Shown in pieces: positions 36,501-49,420 of a stretch of 64,000 nucleotides of DNA. Below the pieces are notes generated by a model. It worked only from the letters and a program-made list of their open reading frames with translations. It was not told where the DNA came from and made no database searches. Source of the DNA: Henricia sp. BOLD:AAB3569 (taxonomy: Eukaryota; Echinodermata; Asteroidea; Spinulosida; Echinasteridae). Numbering within the stretch: position 1 is the first letter of the stretch; each line of letters begins with the position of its first letter. A program made the position numbers and the translations under genes. The stretch is from the NCBI GenBank assembly GCA_037783545.1, contig JBBELK010001196.1, positions 1 to 64,000 of the forward strand, given 5' to 3'.

Positions 36501-37845
36501 ACGACAGTCCGAATGACTGAGCATGCGCACACTCAGGAGTACCCCAAAGAGGTGTGTACAGACAGCCACGGTTTGCGTGAGAGCAGTCAGGAAGCCTCAA
36601 CCCAGTTTTTTCTAAACTTTGAATTTCTCTGCCATTTCCCGGCGAAAGTCTGTCAATTTTTTATGACAAGTGCGCAATATAGAGAGTTTAGGGCATGCAA
36701 AATTGAAGTTCGTCAGAACATTTTTCGACCTCCAAATTTGCCGACGTTTGGGACCACACTTTGACCAAATTGCCGAGCCAAACTGCGGTGCGTTAACGAC
36801 AGTCCGAATGACTGAGCATGCGCACAACTCAGGAGTACCCCAAAGAGGTGTGTACAGACAGCCACGGTTTGCGTGAGAGCAGTCAGGAAGCCTCAACCCA
36901 GTTTTTTCTAAACTTTGAAATTTCTCTGCCATTTCCCGGCGAAAGTCTGTCAATTTTTATGACAAGTGCGCAATATAGAGAGTTTAGGGCATGCGAAATT
37001 TGAAGTTCGTCGGAACATTTTTCGACCTCCAAATTTGCCGACGTTTGGACCACACTTTGGACCAAATTGCCGAGCCAAACTGCGGTGCGTAACGGACAGT
37101 CCGAATGACTGAGCATGCGCACAACTCAGGAGTACCCCAAAGAGGTGTGTACAGACAGCCACGGTTTGCGTGAGAGCAGTCAGGAAGCCTCAACCCAGTT
37201 TTTCTAAACTTTGAAATTTCTCTGCCATTTCCAGGCGAAAGTCTGTCAATTTTTTATGACAAGTGCGCAATATAGAGAGTTTAGGGCATGCAAAATTTGA
37301 AGTTCGTCGGAACATTTTTCGACCCTCCAAATTTGCCGACGTTTGGACCACACTTTGACCAAATTGCCGAGCCAAACTGCGGTGCGTTAACGACAGTCCG
37401 AATGACTGAGCATGCGCACAACTCAGGAGTACCCCAAAGAGGTGTGTACAGACAGCCACGGTTTGCGTGAGAGCAGTCAGGAAGCCTCAACCCAGTTTTT
37501 TCTAAACTTTGAAATTTCTCTGCCATTCCCGGCGAAAGTCTGTCAATTTGTTATGACAAGTGCGCAATATAGAGAGTTTAGGGCATGCAAAATTTGAAGT
37601 TCGTCGGAACATTTTTCGACTCCAAATTTGCCGACGTTTGGACCACACTTTGACCTGACCAAATTGCCGAGCCAAACTGCGGTGCGTTAACGACAGTCCG
37701 AATGACTGAGCATGCGCACAACTCAGGAGTACCCCAAAGAGGTGTGTACAGACAGCCACGGTTTGCGTGAGAGCAGTCAGGAAGCCTCAACCCAGTTTTT
37801 TTCTAAACTTTGAAATTTCTCTGCCATTTCCCGGCGAAAGTCTGT
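30501..37845. repeat. 297-bp satellite, indel-rich central segment (about 25 units)
   Basis: Units here carry many one- or two-base indels (for example a TATA duplication near 30505, TTTTGGCGACG near 32639, TGACCTGACC near 37651) and one larger deletion unit at 36119-36358. Order and orientation stay normal. Flanking blocks on both sides are far cleaner. As at 1-1790, the excess of indels over substitutions suggests poorly corrected sequence or a join between two assembled pieces, but a relict older segment cannot be excluded. No gene is present. Confidence 0.93.
36119..36358. repeat. 240-bp deletion monomer with filler sequence
   Basis: The unit goes from GAGAGTT (ending 36153) through ACTAT (36154-36158) to GGACCACAC (36159 onward), losing about 60 bp of the monomer. 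The right breakpoint equals that of the 236-bp subtype found further right, but the left junction carries five bases of filler, so it looks like an independent event at the same hot spot. Confidence 0.8.
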
Positions 37846-38437
37846 CAATTTTTTATGACAAGTGCGCAATATAGAGAGTTTAGGGCATGCAAAATTTGAA
37901 GTTCGTCGAACATTTTTCGACCTCCAAATTTGCCGACGTTTGGACCACACTTTGACCAAATTGCCGAGCCAAACTGCGGTGCGTTAACGACAGTCCGAAT
38001 GACTGAGCATGCGCACAACTCAGGAGTACCCCAAAGAGGTGTGTACAGACAGCCACGGTTTGCGTGAGAGCAGTCAGGAAGCCTCAACCCAGTTTTTTCT
38101 AAACTTTGAAATTTCTCTGCCATTTCCCGGCGAAAGTCTGTCAATTTTTATGACAAGTGCGCAATATAGAGAGTTTAGGGCATGCAAAATTTGAAGTTCG
38201 TCGGAACATTTTTCGACCTCCAAATTTGCCGACGTTTGGACCACACTTTGACCAAATTGCCGAGCCAAACTGCGGTGCGTTAACGACAGTCCGAATGACT
38301 GAGCATGCGCACAACTCAGGAGTACCCCAAAGAGGTGTGTACAGACAGCAACGGTTTGCGTGAGAGCAGTCAGGAAGCCTCAACCCAGTTTTTTCTAAAC
38401 TTTGAAATTTCTCTGCCATTTCCCGGCGAAAGTCTGT

Positions 38438-40514
38438 CAATTTTTTACGACAAGTGCGCAATATAGAGAGTTTAGGGCATGCAAAATTTGAAGTTCGTCG
38501 GAACATTTTTCGACCTCCAAATTTGCCGACGTTTGGACCACACTTTGACCAAATTGCCGAGCCAAACTGCGGTGCGTTAATGACAGTCCGAATGACTGAG
38601 CATGCGCACAACTCAGGAGTACCCCAAAGAGGTGTGTACAGACAGCCACGGTTTGCGTGAGAGCAGTCAGGAAGCCTCAACCCAGTTTTTTCTAAACTTT
38701 GAAATTTCTCTGCCATTTCCCGGCGAAAGTCTGTCAATTTTTTATGACAAGTGCGCAATATAGAGAGTTTAGGGCATGCAAAATTTGAAGTTCGTCGGAA
38801 CATTTTTCGACCTCCAAATTTGCCGACGTTTGGACCACACTTTGACCAAATTGCCGAGCCAAACTGCGGTGCGTTAACGACAGTCCGAATGACTGAGCAT
38901 GCGCACAACTCAGGAGTACCCCAAAGAGGTGTGTACAGACAGCCACGGTTTGCGTGAGAGCAGTCAGGAAGCCTCAACCCAGTTTTTCTAAACTTTGAAA
39001 TTTCTCTGCCATTTCCCGGCGAAAGTCTGTAAATTTTTTATGACAAGTGCGCAATATAGAGAGTTTAGGGCATGCAAAATTTGAAGTTCGTCGGAACATT
39101 TTTCGACCTCCAAATTTGCCGACGTTTGGACCACACTTTGACCAAATTGCCGAGCCAAACTGCGGTGCGTTAACGACAGTCCGAATGACTGAGCATGCGC
39201 ACAACTCAGGAGTACCCCAAAGAGGTGTGTACAGACAGCCACGGTTTGCGTGAGAGCAGTCAGGAAGCCTCAACCCATTTTTTTCTAAACTTTGAAATTT
39301 CTCTGCCATTTCCCGGCGAAAGTCTGTCAATTTTTTATGACAAGTGCGCAATATAGAGAGTTTAGGGCATGCAAAATTTGAAGTTCGTCGGAACATTTTT
39401 CGACCTCCAAATTTGCCGACGTTTGGACCACACTTTGACCAAATTGCCGAGCCAAACTGCGGTGCGTTAACGACAGTCCGAATGACTGAGCATGCGCACA
39501 ACTCAGGAGTACCCCAAAGAGGTGTGTACAGACAGCCACGGTTTGCGTGAGAGCAGTCAGGAAGCCTCAACCCAGTTTTTTCTAAACTTTGAAATTTCTC
39601 TGCCATTTCCCGGCGAAAGTCTGTCAATTGTTTATGACAAGTGCGCAATATAGAGAGTTTAGGGCATAAAAAATTTGAAGTTCGTCGGAACATTTTTCGA
39701 CCTCCAAATTTGCCGACGTTTGGACCACACTTTGACCAAATTGCCGAGCCAAACTGCGGTGCGTTAACGACAGTCCGAATGACTGAGCATGCGCACAACT
39801 CAGGAGTACCCCAAAGAGGTGTGTACAGACAGCCACGGTTTGCGTGAGAGCAGTCAGGAAGCCTCAACCCAGTTTTTTCTAAACTTTGAAATTTCTCTGC
39901 CATTTCCCGGCGAAAGTCTGTCAATTTTTTATGACAAGTGCGCAATATAGAGAGTTTAGGGCATGCAAAATTTGAAGTTCGTCGGAACAATTTTCGACCT
40001 CCAAATTTGCCGACGTTTGGACCACACTTTGACCAAATTGCCGAGCCAAACTGCGGTGCGTTAACGACAGTCCGAATGACTGAGCATGCGCACAACTCAG
40101 GAGTACCCCGAAGAGGTGTGTACAGACAGCCACGGTTTGCGTGAGAGCAGTCAGGAAGCCTCAACCCAGTTTTTTCTAAACTTTGAAATTTCTCTGCCAT
40201 TTCCCGGCGAAAGTCTGTCAATTTTTTACGACAAGTGCGCAATATAGAGAGTTTAGGGCATGCAAAATTTGAAGTTCGTCGGAACATTTTTCGACCTCCA
40301 AATTTGCCGACGTTTGGACCACACTTTGACCAAATTGCCGAGCCAAACTGCGGTGCGTTAATGACAGTCCGAATGACTGAGCATGCGCACAACTCAGGAG
40401 TACCCCAAAGAGGTGTGTACAGACAGCCACGGTTTGCGTGAGAGCAGTCAGGAAACCTCAACCCAGTTTTTTCTAAACTTTGAAATTTCTCTGCCATTTC
40501 CCGGCGAAAGTCTG
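38438..40514. repeat. Duplicated monomer context, period about 1.78 kb (6 monomers)
   Basis: A unit with both TTTACGAC and GTTAATGAC occurs at 38438 and again at 40219, 1,781 bp apart, each followed by a consensus unit. Another marker, GAACAATTTTCG, occurs near 39986 and 40878. This is compatible with a six-monomer duplication that has been partly overwritten. Confidence 0.55.
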
Positions 40515-41706
40515 TCAATTTTTTATGACAAGTGCGCAATATAGAGAGTTTAGGGCATGCAAAATTTGAAGTTCGTCGGAACATTTTTCGACCTCCAAAT
40601 TTGCCGACGTTTGGACCACACTTTGACCAAATTGCCGAGCCAAACTGCGGTGCGTTAACGACAGTCCGAATGACTGAGCATGCGCACAACTCAGGAGTAC
40701 CCCAAAGAGGTGTGTACAGACAGCCACGGTTTGCGTGAGAGCAGTCAGGAAGCCTCAACCCAGTTTTTTCTAAACTTTGAAATTTCTCTGCCATTTCCCG
40801 GCGAAAGTCTGTCAATTTTTTATGACAAGTGCGCAATATAGAGAGTTTAGGGCATGCAAAATTTGAAGTTCGTCGGAACAATTTTCGACCTCCAAATTTG
40901 CCGACGTTTGGACCACACTTTGACCAAATTGCCGAGCCAAACTGCGGTGCGTTAACGACAGTCCGAATGACTGAGCATGCGCACAACTCAGGAGTACCCA
41001 GAAGAGGTGTGTACAGACAGCCACGGTTTGCGTGAGAGCAGTCAGGAAGCCTCAACCCAGTTTTTTTCCTAAACTTTGAAATTTCTCTGCCATTTCCCGG
41101 CGAAAGTCTGTCAATTTTTTATGACAAGTGCGCAATATAGAGAGTTTAGGGCATGCAAAATTTGAAGTTCGTCGGAACATTTTTCGACCTCCAAATTTGC
41201 CGACGTTTGGACCACACTTTGACCAAATTGCCGAGCCAAACTGCGGTGCGTTAACGACAGTCCGAATGACTGAGCATGCGCACAACTCAGGAGTACCCCA
41301 AAGAGGTGTGTACAGACAGCCACGGTTTGCGTGAGAGCAGTCAGGAAGCCTCAACCCAGTTTTTTTCTAAACTTTGAAATTTCTCTGCCATTTCCCGGCG
41401 AAAGTCTGTCAATTGTTTATGACAAGTGCGCAATATAGAGAGTTTAGGGCATGCAAAATTTGAAGTTCGTCGGAACATTTTTCGACCTCCAAATTTGCCG
41501 ACGTTTGGACCACACTTTGACCAAATTGCCGAGCCAAACTGCGGTGCGTTAACGACAGTCCGAATGACTGAGCATGCGCACAACTCAGGAGTACCCCAAA
41601 GAGGTGTGTACAGACAGCCACGGTTTGCGTGAGAGCAGTCAGGAAGCCTCAACCCAGTTTTTTCTAAACTTTGAAATTTCTCTGCCATTTCCCGGCGAAA
41701 GTCTGT

Positions 41707-42790
41707 CAATTTTTTATGACAAGTGCGCAATATAGAGAGTTTAGGGCATGCAAAATTTGAAGTTCGTCGGAACATTTTTCGACCTCCAGATTTGCCGACG
41801 TTTGGACCACACTTTGACCAAATTGCCGAGCCAAACTGCGGTGCGTTAACGACAGTCCGAATGACTGAGCATGCGCACAACTCAGGAGTACCCCAAAGAG
41901 GTGTGTACAGACAGCCACGGTTTGCGTGAGAGCAGTCAGGAAGCCTCAACCCAGTTTTTTCTAAACTTTGAAATTTCTCTGCCATTTCCCGGCGAAAGTC
42001 TGTCAATTTTTTATGACAAGTGCGCAATATAGAGAGTTTAGGGCATGCAAAATTTGAAGTTCGTCGAACATTTTTCGACCTCCAAATTTGCCGACGTTTG
42101 GACCACACTTTGACCAAATTGCCGAGCCAAACTGCGGTGCGTTAACGACAGTCCGAATGACTGAGCATGCGCACAACTCAGGAGTACCCCAAAGAGGTGT
42201 GTACAGACAGCCACGGTTTGCGTGAGAGCAGTCAGGAAGCCTCAACCCAGTTTTTTCTAAACTTTGAAATTTCTCTGCCATTTCCCGGCGAAAGTCTGTC
42301 AATTTTTTATGACAAGTGCGCAATATAGAGAGTTTAGGGCATGCAAAATTTGAAGTTCGTCGGAACATTTTTCGACCTCCAAATTTGCCGACGTTTGGAC
42401 CACACTTTGACCAAATTGCCGAGCCAAACTGCGGTGCGTTAACGACAGTCCGAATGACTGAGCATGCGCACAACTCAGGAGTACCCCGAAGAGGTGTGTA
42501 CAGACAGCCACGGTTTGCGTGAGAGCAGTCAGGAAGCCTCAACCCAGTTTTTTCTAAACTTTGAAATTTCTCTGCCATTTCCCGGCGAAAGTCTGTAAAT
42601 TTTTTATGACAAGTGCGCAATATAGAGAGTTTGGACCACACTTTGACCAAATTGCCGAGCCAAACTGCGGTGCGTTAACGACAGTCCGAATGACTGAGCA
42701 TGCGCACAACTCAGGAGTACCCCAAAGAGGTGTGTACAGACAGCAACGGTTTGCGTGAGAGCAGTCAGGAAGCCTCAACCCAGTTTTTTC
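41707..42790. repeat. Four-monomer block, first copy (partner at 46869-47955)
   Basis: The ordered units carry CCTCCAGATTTG (near 41784), GTCGAACA (near 42063), CCCCGAAG (near 42484), then a 236-bp short unit with CAGCAACGG (near 42741). The same four appear in the same order 5,163 bp to the right. Four rare marks in identical order make independent origin very unlikely. Confidence 0.82.
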
Positions 42791-42832
42791 TAAACTTTGA
42801 AATTTCTCTGCCATTTCCCGGCGAAAGTCTGT
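42597..42832. repeat. 236-bp short monomer (61-bp deletion), copy 1
   Basis: GAGAGTTT joins directly to GGACCACAC, removing the 61 bp from AGGGCATGC to CGACGTTT. GTTT lies at both breakpoints of the intact monomer, so a microhomology-mediated deletion is likely. The lost segment includes the TTTAGGG/GCATGC region and the CENP-B-like half motif. Confidence 0.93.
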
Positions 42833-44021
42833 CAATTTTTTATGACAAGTGCGCAATATAGAGAGTTTAGGGCATGCAAAATTTGAAGTTCGTCGGAACA
42901 TTTTTCGACCTCCAAATTTGCCGACGTTTGGACCACACTTTGACCAAATTGCCGAGCCAAACTGCGGTGCGTTAACGACAGTCCGAATGACTGAGCATGC
43001 GCACAACTCAGGAGTACCCCGAAGAGGTGTGTACAGACAGCCACGGTTTGCGTGAGAGCAGTCAGGAAGCCTCAACCCAGTTTTTTCTAAACTTTGAAAT
43101 TTCTCTGCCATTTCCCGGCGAAAGTCTGTCAATTTTTTACGACAAGTGCGCAATATAGAGAGTTTAGGGCATGCAAAATTTGAAGTTCGTCGGAACATTT
43201 TTCGACCTCCAAATTTGCCGACGTTTGGACCACACTTTGACCAAATTGCCGAGCCAAACTGCGGTGCGTTAACGACAGTCCGAATGACTGAGCATGCGCA
43301 CAACTCAGGAGTACCCCAAAGAGGTGTGTACAGACAGCCACGGTTTGCGTGAGAGCAGTCAGGAAGCCTCAACCCATTTTTTTCTAAACTTTGAAATTTC
43401 TCTGCCATTTCCCGGCGAAAGTCTGTCAATTTTTTTATGACAAGTGCGCAATATAGAGAGTTTAGGGCATGCAAAATTTGAAGTTCGTCGGAACATTTTT
43501 CGACCTCCAAATTTGCCGACGTTTGGACCACACTTTGACCAAATTGCCGAGCCAAACTGCGGTGCGTTAACGACAGTCCGAATGACTGAGCATGCGCACA
43601 ACTCAGGAGTACCCCAAAGAGGTGTGTACAGACAGCCACGGTTTGCGTGAGAGCAGTCAGGAAGCCTCAACCCTGTTTTTTCTAAACTTTGAAATTTCTC
43701 TGCCATTTCTCCGCGAAAGTCTGTCAATTTTTTATGACAAGTGCGCAATATAGAGAGTTTAGGGCATGCAAAATTTGAAGTTCGTCGGAACATTTTTCGA
43801 CCTCCAAATTTGCCGGCGTTTGGACCACACTTTGACCAATTTGCCGAGCCAAACTGCGGTGCGTTAACGACAGTCCGAATGACTGAGCATGCGCACAACT
43901 CAGGAGTACCCCGAAGAGGTGTGTACAGACAGCCACGGTTTGCGTGAGAGCAGTCAGGAAGCCTCAACCCAGTTTTTTCTAAACTTTGAAATTTCTCTGC
44001 CATTTCCCGGCGAAAATCTGT

Positions 44022-44257
44022 CAATTTTTTTATGACAAGTGCGCAATATAGAGAGTTTGGACCACACTTTGACCAAATTGCCGAGCCAAACTGCGGTGCG
44101 TTAACGACAGTCCGAATGACTGAGCATGCGCACAACTCAGGAGTACCCCAAAGAGGTGTGTACAGACAGCCACGGTTTGCGTGAGAGCAGTCAGGAAGCC
44201 TCAACCCAGTTTTTCTAAACTTTGAAATTTCTCTGCCATTTCCCGGCGAAAGTCTGT
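44022..44257. repeat. 236-bp short monomer, copy 2
   Basis: It has the same GAGAGTTT/GGACCACAC junction (near 44052-44058) as copy 1 and also shares GAAAATCTG with copy 3, its HOR partner. Confidence 0.92.
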
Positions 44258-45148
44258 CAATTTTTTACGACAAGTGCGCAATATAGAGAGTTTAGGGCAT
44301 GCAAAATTTGAAGTTCGTCGGAACATTTTTCGACCTCCAAATTTGCCGACGTTTGGACCACACTTTGACCAAATTGCCGAGCCAAACTGCGGTGCGTTAA
44401 CGACAGTCCGAATGACTGAGCATGCGCACAACTCAGGAGTACCCCAAAGAGGTGTGTACAGACAGCCACGGTTTGCGTGAGAGCAGTCAGGAAGCCTCAA
44501 CCCAGTTTTTTCTAAACTTTGAAATTTCTCTGCCATTTCCCGGCGAAAGTCTGTCAATTTTTTATGACAAGTGCGCAATATAGAGAGTTTAGGGCATGCA
44601 AAATTTGAAGTTCGTCGGAACATTTTTCGACCTCCAAATTTGCCGACGTTTGGACCACACTTTGACCAAATTGCCGAGCCAAACTGCGGTGCGTTAACGA
44701 CAGTCCGAATGACTGAGCATGCGCACAACTCAGGAGTACCCCAAAGAGGTGTGTACAGACAGCCACGGTTTGCGTGAGAGCAGTCAGGAAGCCTCAACCC
44801 AGTTTTTTCTAAACTTTGAAATTTCTCTGCCATTTCCGGGCGAAAGTCTGTCAATTTTTTATGACAAGTGCGCAATATAGAGAGTTTAGGGCATGCAAAA
44901 TTTGAAGTTCGTCGGAACATTTTTCGACCTCCAAATTTGCCGACGTTTGGACCACACTTTGACCAAATTGCCGAGCCAAACTGCGGTGCGTTAACGACAG
45001 TCCGAATGACTGAGCATGCGCACAACTCAGGAGTACCCCGAAGAGGTGTGTACAGACAGCCACGGTTTGCGTGAGAGCAGTCAGGAAGCCTCAACCCAGT
45101 TTTTTCTAAACTTTGAAATTTCTCTGCCATTTCCCGGCGAAAATCTGT

Positions 45149-45383
45149 CAATTTTTTATGACAAGTGCGCAATATAGAGAGTTTGGACCACACTTTGACC
45201 AAATTGCCGAGCCAAACTGCGGTGCGTTAACGACAGTCCGAATGACTGAGCATGCGCACAACTCAGGAGTACCCCAAAGAGGTGTGTACAGACAGCCACG
45301 GTTTGCGTGAGAGCAGTCAGGAAGCCTCAACCCAGTTTTTCTAAACTTTGAAATTTCTCTGCCATTTCCCGGCGAAAGTCTGT
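45149..45383. repeat. 236-bp-type short monomer, copy 3
   Basis: It has the same deletion junction (near 45178-45184) and is preceded by GAAAATCTG, like copy 2 located 1,127 bp to the left. Confidence 0.92.
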
Positions 45384-46868
45384 CAATTTTTTACGACAAG
45401 TGCGCAATATAGAGAGTTTAGGGCATGCAAAATTTGAAGTTCGTCGGAACATTTTTCGACCTCCAAATTTGCCGACGTTTGGACCACACTTTGACCAAAT
45501 TGCCGAGCCAAACTGCGGTGCGTTAACGACAGTCCGAATGACTGAGCATGCGCACAACTCAGGAGTACCCCAAAGAGGTGTGTACAGACAGCCACGGTTT
45601 GCGTGAGAGCAGTCAGGAAGCCTCAACCCAGTTTTTTCTAAACTTTGAAATTTCTCTGCCATTTCCCGGCGAAAGTCTGTCAATTTTTTATGACAAGTGC
45701 GCAATATAGAGAGTTTAGGGCATGCAAAATTTGAAGTTCGTCGGAACATTTTTCGACCTCCAAATTTGCCGACGTTTGGACCACACTTTGACCAAATTGC
45801 CGAGCCAAACTGCGGTGCGTTAACGACAGTCCGAATGACTGAGCATGCGCACAACTCAGGAGTACCCCAAAGAGGTGTGTACAGACAGCCACGGTTTGCG
45901 TGAGAGCAGTCAGGAAGCCTCAACCCAGTTTTTTCTAAACTTTGAAATTTCTCTGCCATTTCCCGGCGAAAGTCTGTCAATTTTTTATGACAAGTGCGCA
46001 ATATAGAGAGTTTAGGGCATGCAAAATTTGAAGTTCGTCGGAACATTTTTCGACCTCCAAATTTGCCGACGTTTGGACCACACTTTGACCAAATTGCCGA
46101 GCCAAACTGCGGTGCGTTAACGACAGTCCGAATGACTGAGCATGCGCACAACTCAGGAGTACCCCAAAGAGGTGTGTACAGACAGCCACGGTTTGCGTGA
46201 GAGCAGTCAGGAAGCCTCAACCCAGTTTTTTCTAAACTTTGAAATTTCTCTGCCATTTCCAGGCGAAAGTCTGTCAATTTTTTATGACAAGTGCGCAATA
46301 TAGAGAGTTTAGGGCATGCAAAATTTGAAGTTCGTCGGAACATTTTTCGACCTCCAAATTTGCCGACGTTTGGACCACACTTTGACCAAATTGCCGAGCC
46401 AAACTGCGGTGCGTTAACGACAGTCCGAATGACTGAGCATGCGCACAACTCAGGAGTGCCCCAAAGAGGTGTGTACAGACAGCCACGGTTTGCGTGAGAG
46501 CAGTCAGGAAGCCTCAACCCAGTTTTTTCTAAACTTTGAAATTTATATGCCATTTCCCGGCGAAAGTCTGTCAATTTGTTATGACAAGTGCGCAATATAG
46601 AGAGTTTAGGGCATGCAAAATTTGAAGTTCGTCGGAACATTTTTCGACATCCAAATTTGCCGACGTTTGGACCACACTTTGACCAAATTGCCGAGCCAAA
46701 CTGCGGTGCGTTAACGACAGTCCGAATGACTGAGCATGCGCACAACTCAGGAGTACCCCAAAGAGGTGTGTACAGACAGCCACGGTTTGCGTGAGAGCAG
46801 TCAGGAAGCCTCAACCCAGTTTTTTCTAAACTTTGAAATTTCTCTGCCATTTCCCGGCGAAAGTCTGT

Positions 46869-47955
46869 CAATTTTTTTATGACAAGTGCGCAATATAGAG
46901 AGTTTAGGGCATGCAAAATTTGAAGTTCGTCGGAACATTTTTCGACCTCCAGATTTGCCGACGTTTGGACCACACTTTGACCAAATTGCCGAGCCAAACT
47001 GCGGTGCGTTAACGACAGTCCGAATGACTGAGCATGCGCACAACTCAGGAGTACCCCAAAGAGGTGTGTACAGACAGCCACGGTTTGCGTGAGAGCAGTC
47101 AGGAAGCCTCAACCCAGTTTTTTCTAAACTTTGAAATTTCTCTGCCATTTCCAGGCGAAAGTCTGTCAATTTTTTATGACAAGTGCGCAATATAGAGAGT
47201 TTAGGGCATGCAAAATTTGAAGTTCGTCGAACATTTTTCGACCTCCAAATTTGCCGAAGTTTGGACCACACTTTGACCAAATTGCCGAGCCAAACTGCGG
47301 TGCGTTAACGACAGTCCGAATGACTGAGCATGCGCACAACTCAGGAGTACCCCAAAGAGGTGTGTACAGACAGCCACGGTTTGCGTGAGAGCAGTCAGGA
47401 AGCCTCAACCCAGTTTTTTCTAAACTTTGAAATTTCTCTGCCATTTCCCGGCGAAAGTCTGTCAATTTTTTATGACAAGTGCGCAATATAGAGAGTTTAG
47501 GGCATGCAAAATTTGAAGTTCGTCGGAACATTTTTCGACCTCCAAATTTGCCGACGTTTGGACCACACTTTGACCAAATTGCCGAGCCAAACTGCGGTGC
47601 GTTAACGACAGTCCGAATGACTGAGCATGCGCACAACTCAGGAGTACCCCGAAGAGGTGTGTACAGACAGCCACGGTTTGCGTGAGAGCAGTCAGGAAGC
47701 CTCAACCCAGTTTTTTCTAAACTTTGAAATTTCTCTGCCATTTCCCGGCGAAAGTCTGTCAATTTTTTATGACAAGTGCGCAATATAGAGAGTTTGGACC
47801 ACACTTTGACCAAATTGCCGAGCCAAACTGCGGTGCGTTAACGACAGTCCGAATGACTGAGCATGCGCACAACTCAGGAGTACCCCAAAGAGGTGTGTAC
47901 AGACAGCAACGGTTTGCGTGAGAGCAGTCAGGAAGCCTCAACCCAGTTTTTTCTA
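46869..47955. repeat. Four-monomer block, second copy (partner at 41707-42790)
   Basis: The same ordered marks as the first copy appear here: CCTCCAGATTTG near 46947, GTCGAACA near 47226, CCCCGAAG near 47647 and a short unit with CAGCAACGG near 47904. Small differences exist (CCAGGCG and CCGAAGTTT near 47152 and 47256), so it has diverged slightly since duplication. Confidence 0.82.
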
Positions 47956-47995
47956 AACTTTGAAATTTCTCTGCCATTTCCCGGCGAAAGTCTGT
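47760..47995. repeat. 236-bp short monomer, copy 4
   Basis: It has the same deletion junction (near 47789-47795) and carries CAGCAACGG like copy 1, its partner 5,163 bp to the left. Confidence 0.92.
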
Positions 47996-48887
47996 CAATT
48001 TTTTACGACAAGTGCGCAATATAGAGAGTTTAGGGCATGCAACATTTGAAGTTCGTCGGAACATTTTTCGACCTCCAAATTTGCCGACGTTTGGACCACA
48101 CTTTGACCAAATTGCCGAGCCAAACTGCGGTGCGTTAACGACAGTCCGAATGACTGAGCATGCGCACAACTCAGGAGTACCCCAAAGAGGTGTGTACAGA
48201 CAGCCACGGTTTGCGTGAGAGCAGTCAGGAAGCCTCAACCCAGTTTTTTCTAAACTTTGAAATTTCTCTGCCATTTCCCGGCGAAAGTCTGTCAATTTTT
48301 TATGACAAGTGCGCAATATAGAGAGTTTAGGGCATAAAAAATTTGAAGTTCGTCGGAACATTTTTCGACCTCCAAATTTGCCGACGTTTGGACCACACTT
48401 TGACCAAATTGTCGAGCCAAACTGCGGTGCGTTAACGACAGTCCGAATGACTGAGCATGCGCACAACTCAGGAGTACCCCAAAGAGGTGTGTACAGACAG
48501 CCACGGTTTGCGTGAGAGCAGTCAGGAAGCCTCAACCCAGTTTTTTCTAAACTTTGAAATTTCTCTGCCATTTCCCGAGGAAAGTCTGTCAATTTTTTAT
48601 GACAAGTGCGCAATATAGAGAGTTTAGGGCATGCAAAATTTGAAGTTCGTCGGAACATTTTTCGACCTCCAAATTTGCCGACGTTTGGACCACACTTTGA
48701 CCAAATTGCCGAGCCAAACTGCGGTGCGTTAACGACAGTCCGAATGACTGAGCATGCGCACAACTCAGGAGTACCCCAAAGAGGTGTGTACAGACAGCCA
48801 CGGTTTGCGTGAGAGCAGTCAGGAAGCCTCAACCCAGTTTTTTTCTAAACTTTGAAATTTCTCTGCCATTTCCCGAGGAAAGTCTGT

Positions 48888-49123
48888 CAATTTTTTATGA
48901 CAAGTGCGCAATATAGAGAGTTTGGACCACACTTTGACCAAATTGCCGAGCCAAACTGCGGTGCGTTAACGACAGTCCGAATGACTGAGCATGCGCACAA
49001 CTCAGGAGTACCCCAAAGAGGTGTGTACAGACAGCCACGGTTTGCGTGAGAGCAGTCAGGAAGCCTCAACCCAGTTTTTTCTAAACTTTGAAATTTCTCT
49101 GCCATTTCCCGGCGAAAGTCTGT
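48888..49123. repeat. 236-bp short monomer, copy 5
   Basis: It has the same deletion junction (near 48917-48923). The CCCGAGGAAAG just before it also precedes the neighbouring full unit (near 48576), so this copy was remixed with a different neighbour. Confidence 0.92.
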
Positions 49124-49420
49124 CAATTTTTTATGACAAGTGCGCAATATAGAGAGTTTAGGGCATGCAAAATTTGAAGTTCGTCGGAACATTTTTCGAC
49201 CTCCAACTTTGCCGACGTTTGGACCACACTTTGACCAAATTGCCGAGCCAAACTGCGGTGCGTTAACGACAGTCCGAATGACTGAGCATGCGCACAACTC
49301 AGGAGTACCCCAAAGAGGTGTGTACAGACAGCCACGGTTTGCGTGAGAGCAGTCAGGAAGCCTCAACCCAGTTTTTTCTAAACTTTGAAATTTCTCTGCC
49401 ATTTCCCGGCGAAAGTCTGT

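Larger units (their letters stand above)
43725..45977. repeat. Tetrameric HOR, period about 1,127 bp, two copies
   Basis: Each copy (43725-44851 and 44852-45977) consists of a CCCCGAAG unit, a 236-bp short unit preceded by GAAAATCTG, a TTTACGAC unit and a consensus unit. The period equals three full monomers plus one short one. The same short-unit context, CCCCGAAG before and TTTACGAC after, reappears once more around 47463-48292. Confidence 0.82.
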
